The position numbers and the translations under genes were made by a program. From the NCBI GenBank assembly GCA_015058145.1, contig SVCX01000003.1:1-64000 (forward strand): a stretch of 64,000 nt of DNA. The letters run 5' to 3'. This document shows, in pieces, positions 28,243-36,930 of the stretch; position 1 is the stretch's first letter, and each line of letters opens with the position of its first letter. The DNA comes from Clostridiales bacterium (GTDB taxonomy: Bacteria > Bacillota > Clostridia > Peptostreptococcales > Anaerovoracaceae). The notes beneath the pieces are model-generated. The model was given only the letters and a program-made list of their open reading frames with translations. It searched no databases and had not been told where the DNA came from.

Positions 28243-28638
28243 ATGGCAACAAAGCGTTTGAAGTTCAACAAGGCACTTTGCATCGGGTGCCAGCTGTGTT
28301 CTCAGGTCTGTTCTGCTTACAAGGAGGGAGAGTACAATCCTTCCAAGGCAAGACTGGCTATAGAGACATACTATGATGACGGATCGCTGAAGTACAAGGA
28401 TGACTTCTGCATTCTGTGCGGCATGTGCATGAAAGCATGCCCGTTTGACGCCATCGATATGGACAAAGGGTGGATTACAGTAGATCCTGACAAATGCAAA
28501 GGCTGCGGCCTCTGCGCGAAGAAGTGTCCGAAGAAGGTCGTCAGGATTCGCGATAAAATGGCGTATATCTGCGACACCTGCGAGGGCGATCCAAACTGTG
28601 TCAAGGCTTGTCCGCACGGCGCCCTGACGTTTGAATAG
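28243..28638 (+). CDS. Multi-[4Fe-4S] ferredoxin-like electron-transfer subunit (AorA-like)
   Basis: CIGCQLCSQVC; CILCGMCMKACP; CKGCGLCAKKCP; CDTCEGDPNCVKACP. Confidence 0.9.
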   Translation: MATKRLKFNKALCIGCQLCSQVCSAYKEGEYNPSKARLAIETYYDDGSLKYKDDFCILCGMCMKACPFDAIDMDKGWITVDPDKCKGCGLCAKKCPKKVVRIRDKMAYICDTCEGDPNCVKACPHGALTFE

Positions 28639-28653
28639 AGAGGAGGTTGGCAA

Positions 28654-30477
28654 ATGAAAGCGAGAATATTAGAAGAAAAATATAGTGCGCAGGCAGCTGA
28701 CCCGAATCAGAATGTCATGCAGGCGTATCAAAACAAAGTTCTGAGAATCAATCTTAATGAAGAAGATGCCACAATCGAACCTCTCCGCATGGATTTCGCA
28801 GAAAAGTATGTCGGCTCCAAGGGGCTGGCAATCCGCTACATGTATGAGGATATGAAACCGGGCATCGATCCATTGGGACCGGAAAACAATCTGTACTTTA
28901 CAACTGGACCGATGACGGCCACACCGATTCCATGCTCTGGCAAACTGTCCGTAGCAGCGAAGTCGCCGGCGACGGGAACTATGAATGACTGCTCCATCGG
29001 CGGCCACATCGGCATCCGCCTGAAGTTCGCAGGATACGACATGGCAGTATTTGAAGGCCAGAGTGAGAAGCCGGTTTACGTTGTGATTGAAAATGACGAA
29101 ATCACGTTCCACGATGCATCCGAACTGTGGGGAATGACCTCCCACGCAGCTGAGAAGAAACTTATAGATGAATATGGAACAGAGTACAGCTGCCTTTCCA
29201 TCGGACCTGCTGGTGAAAACCTGAACTTCATCTCCTGCATCAACTGCGACTACTACAGACAGGCAGGAAGAGGCGGTATCGGTGCTGTCATGGGAAGCAA
29301 GAAGGTCAAGGCAATCCTCGTGAAGGGAACGCTGGGCGTCAAGCTCCCGAACATCAAGGAAGCGACAGACAGGATTCTGGAGATCATGCATGAGAACGCT
29401 CTCTCCGAAGACAATGAATATGTATTCGATGAAGGAACCTATGCATTCCTGGAAGCTTGTAACGACGGTGGTATTCTTCCGGCTCACAACTTCAGTGCGG
29501 CGACTGACGTGAAATGGGATCAGTACAACGGCGCAGTCATGAAGAAATATCGTCTGGGCAAGCGTGGATGCGGAAGCTGCGCACTGGGCTGCGGCAACTT
29601 CATGCAGGTCGGCGATGCGATTGTTGAAGGTCCAGAGTACGAAACGACAGCGGCTTCCGGTCCGCAGTGCGACATCGCTAGCATTGAGCATAACGTAAGA
29701 TACAATCAGCTGGTCGATGATCTGGGTATGGATTCCATCAGTACCGGCGTAACAATTGCCTGGGCCATGGAAATGGCGGAGAAGGGCATCCATGATTTCG
29801 GCGTACACTTTGGAAATGAAGAAGAGATGCTGAAACTCATCGAAGACATGGCGTATCGCAGAGGAGCCGGCGCAGAGCTGGCGGACGGCGTTAAGGTCGC
29901 GTCAGAGAAGTGGGGCGGCACAGACTTCGCAATGCACTCCAAGGGACTGGAGTTCCCGCAGTATGAACCGCGCGGAAGCTTCGGCATGGCTGCATCCTAT
30001 GCAGTATCCGACAGAGGCGCCTGCCACATGAGGTCCTACACGGCAAACGAGGAAGTATTTGAGGCATCCTGTCCACCGTATACACATGAAGGCAAGGGCG
30101 AGGTGCTCTATAATCTGGGCGAGTGGAACGCAATCAAGTTCTCCTGCTGTCTTTGCGACTTGTGGGGAACGGCTGACTACGCGGTTATGTCCGAGCTGCT
30201 GACGCTGATCACAGGCAAAGAGTGGACCGAAGAGGACATGAGCACAGTCGGACGCAGGGTCCTCAACATCGGACGTGCGTTCAACCAGCGTGAAGGATTC
30301 ACCAGAGAGCATGACGTTGTTCCGCAGAGACTGTTCAAGGATAAGCTCAAGGGCGGTCCGGCAGACGGTCAGGTCATGACAGAGGAAGGATTCCAGGATA
30401 TGCTGGATCAGTATTTCGAAATCATGGGCTGGGACAAGAACGGTTGCCTGCCTCAGGAACTGATCGATACGCTGTAA
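28654..30477 (+). CDS. aor: Aldehyde:ferredoxin oxidoreductase (AOR family, tungsten)
   Basis: KGLAIRYMYE; YFTTGPMTATPIPCSGKLSVAAKSPATGTMNDCSIGGHIG; CGSCALGCGNFM; CCLCDLWG. Confidence 0.9.
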   Translation: MKARILEEKYSAQAADPNQNVMQAYQNKVLRINLNEEDATIEPLRMDFAEKYVGSKGLAIRYMYEDMKPGIDPLGPENNLYFTTGPMTATPIPCSGKLSVAAKSPATGTMNDCSIGGHIGIRLKFAGYDMAVFEGQSEKPVYVVIENDEITFHDASELWGMTSHAAEKKLIDEYGTEYSCLSIGPAGENLNFISCINCDYYRQAGRGGIGAVMGSKKVKAILVKGTLGVKLPNIKEATDRILEIMHENALSEDNEYVFDEGTYAFLEACNDGGILPAHNFSAATDVKWDQYNGAVMKKYRLGKRGCGSCALGCGNFMQVGDAIVEGPEYETTAASGPQCDIASIEHNVRYNQLVDDLGMDSISTGVTIAWAMEMAEKGIHDFGVHFGNEEEMLKLIEDMAYRRGAGAELADGVKVASEKWGGTDFAMHSKGLEFPQYEPRGSFGMAASYAVSDRGACHMRSYTANEEVFEASCPPYTHEGKGEVLYNLGEWNAIKFSCCLCDLWGTADYAVMSELLTLITGKEWTEEDMSTVGRRVLNIGRAFNQREGFTREHDVVPQRLFKDKLKGGPADGQVMTEEGFQDMLDQYFEIMGWDKNGCLPQELIDTL

Positions 30478-30502
30478 ATTAAAACACAACTAGTGTATAA
30501 TT

Positions 30503-30537
30503 AAGCTGCCATAGGTCGATATGGCAGCTTGATTTTT
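30503..30537 (+). terminator. Intra-cluster terminator after the AOR gene
   Basis: AAGCTGCCATA-GGTCGA-TATGGCAGCTT then GATTTTTT. Confidence 0.75.
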
Positions 30538-30550
30538 TAAGGAGATCATA

Positions 30551-30790
30551 ATGAAAGTAACAGTCGCGCTGAGAGGAACGCTGAAGAAATTGTTCGGCGG
30601 TCCGACAGAAAAAATCGTGGAGATTCCGGAAGGCAGCACCTGTGAGGACGCACTTCTGGCGGCAGGAATTGATTACAAGAATACCCATAATTTCGGATTC
30701 GTTTCCGTTAACGGAATGCGGGTCATGATTTATGATGAAGTGAAGGAAGGCGATTACATCAAGGCCTTTAGCAGAGTCACAGGAGGTTGA
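30551..30790 (+). CDS. MoaD-like ubiquitin-fold sulfur carrier (AOR-linked)
   Basis: 79 aa; KVTVALRGTLKKLFGG...C-terminal FSRVTGG. Confidence 0.85.
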   Translation: MKVTVALRGTLKKLFGGPTEKIVEIPEGSTCEDALLAAGIDYKNTHNFGFVSVNGMRVMIYDEVKEGDYIKAFSRVTGG

Positions 30791-30793
30791 GAT

Positions 30794-30961
30794 ATGTCAG
30801 CGAAAGATAAGAACGAATACGAAGTAACCATGACTTTTGACGGGGAAGAAGTGGGAATGATGCCTTTCGTAGAAGGCATGGTTCGCGATGTGGTTTTAGG
30901 CCTTGCAGAAAACCTCAAGGGTTACGAGGAAGGCATGGAAATCGTCATCAGAATCAAGTAG
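30794..30961 (+). CDS. Small 55-aa protein absent from the supplied ORF track
   Basis: RBS aggaggttgag; MSAKDKNEYEVTMTFDGEEVGMMPFVEGMVRDVVLGLAENLKGYEEGMEIVIRIK*. Confidence 0.7.
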   Translation: MSAKDKNEYEVTMTFDGEEVGMMPFVEGMVRDVVLGLAENLKGYEEGMEIVIRIK

Positions 30962-30974
30962 GCTGAAGACTACC

Positions 30975-31490
30975 ATGAAAGTAATCAATATACAGGGCAG
31001 AAAAAAGACCGGCAAGACGACGACGGCCGTGAACATAATATCGGAGCTGTGCCGCAGAGGATATTCCGTTGGTTCCATTAAAGGAATTCACATCGAAGGG
31101 TTCACGATGGACCAGGGTGGAGACACTAGAAAACACAAGGCGGCAGGCGCAGATCCTGTCGCAGCCCGCAGTCATGATGAGACGAACATCATGTTCTCGG
31201 GCAGTATGGACCTTCGGGATATTCTGAAGCATTTCAGCAATGACTGGGTCATCATAGAGAGCCATGTCGACTTGAAGTGTCCGAATATTATCACTGGCAA
31301 AACAGCATCTTATGACGGACAGGGAAAAGATGAAAGCCTTGAAGAACAGGTGAACCCCTTGACTATCTGCTGCAGCGGCGTCATTGCGAACGAACTCACA
31401 GAGTTCCAGGGAATACCGGTAATCAACTCACAGACAGAGATTGCACGTCTGGTTGATTTGATAGAAGAAAAAACGGACGATTATGAGTGA
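30975..31490 (+). CDS. mobB: Molybdopterin-guanine dinucleotide biosynthesis MobB-like GTPase
   Basis: MKVINIQGRKKTGKTTTAVNIISELCRRGYSVGSIKGIHIEGF; P-loop. Confidence 0.85.
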   Translation: MKVINIQGRKKTGKTTTAVNIISELCRRGYSVGSIKGIHIEGFTMDQGGDTRKHKAAGADPVAARSHDETNIMFSGSMDLRDILKHFSNDWVIIESHVDLKCPNIITGKTASYDGQGKDESLEEQVNPLTICCSGVIANELTEFQGIPVINSQTEIARLVDLIEEKTDDYE

Positions 31491-31517
31491 AACCGCAGGA
31501 TCTGAAGAGGTGATGGA

Positions 31518-32426
31518 ATGAAAAAGATAGTAATAGCCGGTGCGGGAAACATGGGGCTGTCCGCGGCAAGGCTTTTGGATCCGAACAGAGTGGAGTTTCT
31601 TGGCTTCGCAGACAACGATCCGGGCAAGTGGACGAAGGAAGACGGTAGTTACCCGGAGCAGGATGATGCGGCAGGTAAACCGCCCGTGTTTTCCATCCAG
31701 ACCGCAGTCGATTTGGCGCCCGATGAGTTCATCATCAGCGCAATCGATAAAGAACGTTCCCGCGCTATTGCGGAGCAGCTTAAGGTTTGCCGGTTCTACG
31801 GCAACATCATGAGTCTGCATGAACTATATGAGGACTTTGATATTCGCAGCCGCTGCACGAAAGAACTGGCGGACAGAGTTTCGGGTGCCGCCGGATTGCC
31901 GGAGATTCCCGGCGCCGCGGCGGAACTGGGCGTCTACAAAGGAGATATAGCCTGGCAAATCAATTACTTCCTACCAGAGAAACAGTTTTATCTCTTTGAC
32001 ACCTTTGAGGGATTTGCCGAGTCAGATATCAAGATTGAAAAGGCGTATGCTCTTTCGAGCGCAGAGGTGGGAGAATTCTCCGACACTTCTGTCGGCGAGG
32101 TGCTCCAGCGCCTCCCGCATCCTGAGAAATGCCATATCAGGAAGGGGCATTTCCCGGAGACAGCGGCAGGTCTTGCGCATGCAGAATTCGCATTTGTGAG
32201 CATCGACCCGGATCTTTATGAACCAGCGCTGGCGGGATTGGAGTTCTTTTATCCAAGACTGAACGAAGGCGGCGTCCTTATTGTGCACGACTACAACAAT
32301 ACACAGTACAAAGGCGTCCGTCAGGCGGTGAAGGAATACGACCAGAAGCTGATTGCCATGGGTGAAAAGCCACTCAAACTGGTGCCCCTTGGGGACTTGC
32401 ACGGAAGCTGCGTGATTATAAAATAA
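31518..32426 (+). CDS. Rossmann plus TylF/MycF-like methyltransferase protein
   Basis: N-terminal VIAGAGNMGLSAARLL; AELGVYKGDIAWQINYFLPEKQFYLFDTFEGF; VHDYNNTQYKGVRQAV. Confidence 0.7.
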   Translation: MKKIVIAGAGNMGLSAARLLDPNRVEFLGFADNDPGKWTKEDGSYPEQDDAAGKPPVFSIQTAVDLAPDEFIISAIDKERSRAIAEQLKVCRFYGNIMSLHELYEDFDIRSRCTKELADRVSGAAGLPEIPGAAAELGVYKGDIAWQINYFLPEKQFYLFDTFEGFAESDIKIEKAYALSSAEVGEFSDTSVGEVLQRLPHPEKCHIRKGHFPETAAGLAHAEFAFVSIDPDLYEPALAGLEFFYPRLNEGGVLIVHDYNNTQYKGVRQAVKEYDQKLIAMGEKPLKLVPLGDLHGSCVIIK

Positions 32427-32994
32427 ATTGATTTAAGAAAAATCGAAGACGGGATTCAAATTCATCGAACTCCGCAACAACAGTCAGTTTGTTGTGGAGT
32501 TCTTTATTAAGTGTCAAAATAGACGGATCCATGTGCTGCGCGTTACTCAGTGATTTGACAACGCCTATACAAGGCACATCCGAATCAAGCAGTTTGTACA
32601 GTTCGCTGCGGAAAGCGCTGCTGGCCAGCTCATGCCCTCCAATTTCATCAAGAAGAACAATCTTTGCATGCCCTTCCTTTACTGCGGCGAAGGCTTCTTT
32701 GATCCGTTTGATCCCAATCGTCTCAAACACGTTCATGTCTGTTCGGGAACCGTTTGGAGTGAAGTATTTAAAGACATTGTCCATGTCAGCAGGGTTTGCG
32801 GTAATAGAAAGATCAGCCGCTGCCGGCGCCAGTCGGAAACCGAGGAGGTTACTGTCAGAATCCGTGATCCGCTGGCTTGTGAAGCCTGCAACACCGCTGA
32901 GGTTCTGGCCGAACACTTCGCGCAGGACTTTTCGTATCAATGTTGACTTGCCTGTCTGGATGGGACCTTCAATAAATAAAGTATTCATGGACAT
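32416..32994 (-). CDS. P-loop NTPase, THEP1-like nucleoside triphosphatase
   Basis: FIEGPIQTGKSTLIRKVL; IVLLDEIGGHELASSAF. Confidence 0.7.
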   Translation of the reverse strand: MSMNTLFIEGPIQTGKSTLIRKVLREVFGQNLSGVAGFTSQRITDSDSNLLGFRLAPAAADLSITANPADMDNVFKYFTPNGSRTDMNVFETIGIKRIKEAFAAVKEGHAKIVLLDEIGGHELASSAFRSELYKLLDSDVPCIGVVKSLSNAQHMDPSILTLNKELHNKLTVVAEFDEFESRLRFFLNQFIL

Positions 32995-33095
32995 ATTGTA
33001 ATCCTGAGAAGCGTGCTTTGGCAACTGAAGACGCAGCAGGGTATCTTCCGCAAGGACTGAAGATATGGTATAGTTTCACAAAGAGAGGTGGAGAT

Positions 33096-33974
33096 ATGGC
33101 AGAAGGCGGTAACGCGATGACAACAATCAACTGGAACGAAATATGGCGCAGCACGGAAGACTCAATTGAGCGTTCAAACAATCTTGACTTTTGGAATGCC
33201 TTTGCGCCGAGATTCCGAAATAAAAACGGAATGGAAGATCCGTATATCGAGAAATTCTATGAATATATGGAGGCGCAGCCGGGAGACACACTTTTCGATA
33301 TGGGGTGCGGTTCGGGTACATTGGCAATTCCTTACGCGCAGAAGGGACATGAAGTCTTCGCGGCAGACTTTTCTCCCGAAATGCTGAAATATATGATGCA
33401 GGGGGCAGAGGAAGCTGGTGTGGCTGACAGGATCCATCCCATTGAACTCAATTGGAATGAGGACTGGAGTTTGCGTGATTTGCCGCAATGCGATATCGCG
33501 TTTTCTTCCCGATCCTTTATTTCGCGCGATTTGACCAGCTCGCTGGAAAAATTAGAATCCGTTGCGAAACGCAGAGTCTGCATCGGCGCCTGGGATATCC
33601 CGGCGGCTGGATACGACAGACACCTTGCAAAGGCAATCGGTTACGAACGTCCTGGGATGGGTACGCATTATCTGATTATGGGGGAACTCATGGACAGAGA
33701 TGTTTTCCCGGAAATGAAATATATATATACACCATTTCGACAGGCGAAATATGCAAGTCGGCAGGAAGCGGAGGAGCAGTTGCGTCAGGCCTTTTCGCAT
33801 ATGACCGTGGAACAGGAAAAAATGTTCTGCAGGTATCTTGAAGAACATCTCATCTATCATCCGGAAGCAGCCGTGTTCCGTGGCAGGGACCTTGATGGAT
33901 TCTGGCAGTTCGATCACAACGACAACAGCTCCATGGCGTTTATAAGCTGGGATAAAAAGAGTCCTTTCGAGTAG
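33096..33974 (+). CDS. Class I SAM-dependent methyltransferase
   Basis: LFDMGCGSGTLAIPYAQKGHEVFAADFSPEML; RBS gaggtggag. Confidence 0.8.
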   Translation: MAEGGNAMTTINWNEIWRSTEDSIERSNNLDFWNAFAPRFRNKNGMEDPYIEKFYEYMEAQPGDTLFDMGCGSGTLAIPYAQKGHEVFAADFSPEMLKYMMQGAEEAGVADRIHPIELNWNEDWSLRDLPQCDIAFSSRSFISRDLTSSLEKLESVAKRRVCIGAWDIPAAGYDRHLAKAIGYERPGMGTHYLIMGELMDRDVFPEMKYIYTPFRQAKYASRQEAEEQLRQAFSHMTVEQEKMFCRYLEEHLIYHPEAAVFRGRDLDGFWQFDHNDNSSMAFISWDKKSPFE

Positions 33975-33992
33975 TCCGATCCACGCCAATCA

Positions 33993-34012
33993 AATGTTGT
34001 CATGCCAACATT
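33993..34012. promoter_or_regulatory. Palindromic operator 1 overlapping the -35 of the Crp/Fnr gene
   Basis: AATGTTGTCATGCCAACATT; TTGTCA-N18-TATAAT (34021-34026). Confidence 0.7.
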
Positions 34013-34055
34013 TTTTGCTGTATAATTGTGCTACCATGAATGCGGAGGAGCACAT

Positions 34056-34718
34056 ATGCAGTATCTGGAAAGCATAATAGAGAGTGGACTGTTCAGCGAA
34101 CTTAAGAAATCAGATTACATGGACGCTTTCGAACAGCTCAAGGTTTCCGGCAGGAATTATCAGCCGGGGGAAACCATTTTTTTCGAAGGAGATCTCATCG
34201 ATAAATTCTGTATCGTCAGGGAAGGCAGCGTAAGGAGTGAGAAAACTTATCTGAACGGAGAGGTCCATATTGTCGATATGTTTGATGAAGGATCTGTATT
34301 CGGTCTTGCGGTTGCTGCATCCAGAAGCCGTGTCACAGCCATAGACTACATCAGCAACGAGGTGTCCACGGTTGTTTTCGTTTCCATGCATTCCATTCAG
34401 AAGAACAGATTTTCCAAAGAACTGCAGAAAGCGCTGACCTTCATGCTTGCTGACAGCAACATCAAGATGAGAAATAAGATAGAGATTCTGGCGGAAAAGG
34501 GGCTCAGAGACAGAGTGATGATGTATCTGCACGTCCTGCAGGCAAAATCCGGAACGGATACTGTTACCGTCAGAATGAGCAGAGAGCAGTTAGCCCAGTT
34601 CCTGTGCGTCAACAGGTCCGCGCTGTCAAATGAACTCAGCAAGATGAAAAAAGAGGGCATAATTGATTTCAAAGGACCGACGTTCAAAATCTTGAAAAAG
34701 AAATTAATGTTGTCATAA
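34056..34718 (+). CDS. Crp/Fnr-family transcriptional regulator
   Basis: cNMP-like N-domain; HTH SREQLAQFLCVNRSALSNELSKMKKEGII; RBS gcggaggag. Confidence 0.9.
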   Translation: MQYLESIIESGLFSELKKSDYMDAFEQLKVSGRNYQPGETIFFEGDLIDKFCIVREGSVRSEKTYLNGEVHIVDMFDEGSVFGLAVAASRSRVTAIDYISNEVSTVVFVSMHSIQKNRFSKELQKALTFMLADSNIKMRNKIEILAEKGLRDRVMMYLHVLQAKSGTDTVTVRMSREQLAQFLCVNRSALSNELSKMKKEGIIDFKGPTFKILKKKLMLS

Positions 34719-34724
34719 CAACAT
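34707..34724. promoter_or_regulatory. Palindromic operator 2
   Basis: ATGTTGT-CATA-ACAACAT perfect 7-bp arms; overlaps regulator stop codon. Confidence 0.75.
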
Positions 34725-34803
34725 ACAAATCTTCGATAAGGGAGTACTATATACACATAGTTGAGAAACGGTTTGATTATTAACTTGGTTTGACTTGAAA
34801 CAG

Positions 34804-34833
34804 CAGCGGGCAGCAACCCGCTGTTGTTTTTTT
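34804..34833 (+). terminator. Intrinsic terminator between the Crp/Fnr gene and moeA-like gene
   Basis: CAGCGGG-CAGCAA-CCCGCTG then TTGTTTTTTT. Confidence 0.8.
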
Positions 34834-34853
34834 AATGGAATAATTACAGTCAG

Positions 34854-34871
34854 ATGTTGTTAAAACAACAT
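34854..34871. promoter_or_regulatory. Palindromic operator 3 upstream of the moeA-like operon
   Basis: ATGTTGT-TAAA-ACAACAT; TATAAT at 34891-34896. Confidence 0.75.
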
Positions 34872-34916
34872 GGAGCGACGGCATATACTATATAATCAAA
34901 ACTGCATAGACAACAC

Positions 34917-35963
34917 ATGAGAAAGCAAGAGGAAATAGGAATGAAAGAAATCAGGACTGTCGATGCAGTGGGACACGTTTTGTGCCACGATATCACACAG
35001 ATTATCAAAGACGTCAGCAAGGGACCGGTATTCAGAAAGGGGCACATCATAAGGGAAGAGGACATTCCGGTGCTGCTCAGCGTGGGCAAGGATCATATAT
35101 ACGTTTGGGAAAACGACGCATCCATGATGCATGAGGACGATGCGGCGGAAGTGTTGTGCGCCATCAGCAAAGGTGAAAACATCAGCCGGGGAGAGGCCAA
35201 GGAAGGTAAAATCGAGCTCCGGGCGGAGTGCGATGGGCTGCTCAAAATCGATGAGGAAAAACTGAAGATGGTGAACTCCTTCGGTCAGATGATGATTGCG
35301 ACGCGCCATGGGAACTTCCCAGTGCACAGGGGCGACAAGCTTGCCGGGACGCGCATCATTCCTCTCGTTATCGAAAAGGAAAAGATGGAGGCAGTAAAAG
35401 CAAAAGCAGGAGACACGCCGATTCTCAATGTTCTCCCTTTCCAGCATAAAAAAGTCGGCATCGTGACAACAGGAAACGAGGTTTTCCACGGCAGAATCAA
35501 AGATACTTTCACGCCGGTCGTCATGGAGAAAGTAAATGAATTCGGCGCTGGAATCGTCGGTCATAAATACAGCGATGATGAGAACGAACATATAGAAGCG
35601 GCTATCCGAGAACTGCTTGAAGCAGGCGCGGATATGATTCTCTGCACAGGCGGCATGAGTGTCGATCCTGATGACAAGACGCCGCTTGCCATCAGAAATG
35701 TCTGCGGCAGCGTGGTGACTTACGGCGCGCCGGTTCTTCCGGGAGCCATGTTCCTGCTTGCTTACTATGGTGAGAAGCAGATTCCGGTCATGGGACTTCC
35801 GGGCTGCGTCATGTACGCCAGGAGGACCATATTCGACTTGGTGCTTCCGAGAATCATGGTAGGCGAAGTTCTTACCAAGGAAGATTTCGATAGACTGGGT
35901 CAGGGCGGTCTCTGCCTTGACTGCGAAGTATGCACATTCCCGAACTGCGGGTTCGGTAAGTAG
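34917..35963 (+). CDS. MoeA-like molybdopterin-binding protein with Cys-rich C-terminus
   Basis: VGIVTTGNEVFHGRIKD; CTGGMSVDPDDKTP; C-terminus CLDCEVCTFPNCGFGK; likely start at 34941. Confidence 0.8.
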   Translation: MRKQEEIGMKEIRTVDAVGHVLCHDITQIIKDVSKGPVFRKGHIIREEDIPVLLSVGKDHIYVWENDASMMHEDDAAEVLCAISKGENISRGEAKEGKIELRAECDGLLKIDEEKLKMVNSFGQMMIATRHGNFPVHRGDKLAGTRIIPLVIEKEKMEAVKAKAGDTPILNVLPFQHKKVGIVTTGNEVFHGRIKDTFTPVVMEKVNEFGAGIVGHKYSDDENEHIEAAIRELLEAGADMILCTGGMSVDPDDKTPLAIRNVCGSVVTYGAPVLPGAMFLLAYYGEKQIPVMGLPGCVMYARRTIFDLVLPRIMVGEVLTKEDFDRLGQGGLCLDCEVCTFPNCGFGK

Positions 35964-35966
35964 AAG

Positions 35967-36929
35967 ATGATAGATCGTTACGGCAGAACAATCAACTATA
36001 TGCGTATATCTGTCACGGACCGATGCGACCTCAGATGCCGCTACTGCATGCCGGCGGAAGGCATTGAGAAAGTGTCCATGAGCAGGATTCTCACTTACGA
36101 AGAAATTCTGCGCATCTGCCGCGCGGCTGTAGAAATCGGCATTCGGCGGTTTAAGATCACTGGAGGAGAACCCCTCGTGCGCAAAGGCTGCACGAACCTT
36201 GTGCGGGAGATGAAACAGATTCCGGGGGTCGAGCAGGTTACGCTGACGACCAACGGACAGCAGTTGACAGAAAAAATCGACGAGCTTGCGGAAGCGGGGA
36301 TAGATGGGCTGAACATCAGCATGGACTCCCTCAAGGAAGAGCGCTACACATATATTACCGGCGGCGGAGACCTGAGCAGAACGCTCAGGGCGATAGACAA
36401 AAGCATCTGCGCAGGAATCAAAGTCAAAATCAACTGCCTCCTGCAAAAGCAGTTCAATGAAGATGAGATCGCGGATTTTGCAGCCTTTGCGTTTGAGAAG
36501 GGCATCGATGTGAGATTCATAGAAATCATGCCTGTCGGCTACGGCAATCCGGACGCAGGGCTGTCAAACGATGAGGTTCTGGCAGTATTGAAGGAGCGTT
36601 ATCCGCAGCTGGAACAGGATGAAACCGTTCACGGCAATGGTCCGGCTGTATACTACAGACTACCGGGCCAGGGCGGAGCAATCGGATTGATCAGCGCTAT
36701 GAACCACAGCTTTTGCAGTAGCTGCAACAGAATCAGGCTCACGTCCCAGGGGTTGGTCAAACCGTGTCTGTGTTATGAGGACGGCGTTGATTTAAGACAG
36801 GCACTTGCGTCAGGAGACGATGCGCTGAAGGAGGCCCTTGAGAAAGCCGTTCGAAGCAAGCCGGCAGGACATTCATTCCACGACAGAACGACGGTAGAAA
36901 CAAAGGCGATGTCTCAGATTGGAGGATAA
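35967..36929 (+). CDS. moaA: GTP 3',8-cyclase MoaA (radical SAM)
   Basis: MIDRYGRTINYMRISVTDRCDLRCRYCMP; C-terminal FCSSCNRIRLTSQGLVKPCL. Confidence 0.95.
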   Translation: MIDRYGRTINYMRISVTDRCDLRCRYCMPAEGIEKVSMSRILTYEEILRICRAAVEIGIRRFKITGGEPLVRKGCTNLVREMKQIPGVEQVTLTTNGQQLTEKIDELAEAGIDGLNISMDSLKEERYTYITGGGDLSRTLRAIDKSICAGIKVKINCLLQKQFNEDEIADFAAFAFEKGIDVRFIEIMPVGYGNPDAGLSNDEVLAVLKERYPQLEQDETVHGNGPAVYYRLPGQGGAIGLISAMNHSFCSSCNRIRLTSQGLVKPCLCYEDGVDLRQALASGDDALKEALEKAVRSKPAGHSFHDRTTVETKAMSQIGG

Positions 36930-36930
36930 A

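Noticed and set aside
28669-29808. 379-aa minus-strand ORF
   Set aside because: Antisense to the AOR gene; shadow ORF
34896-36446. 516-aa minus-strand ORF
   Set aside because: Antisense to moeA-like and moaA genes; no domain signature
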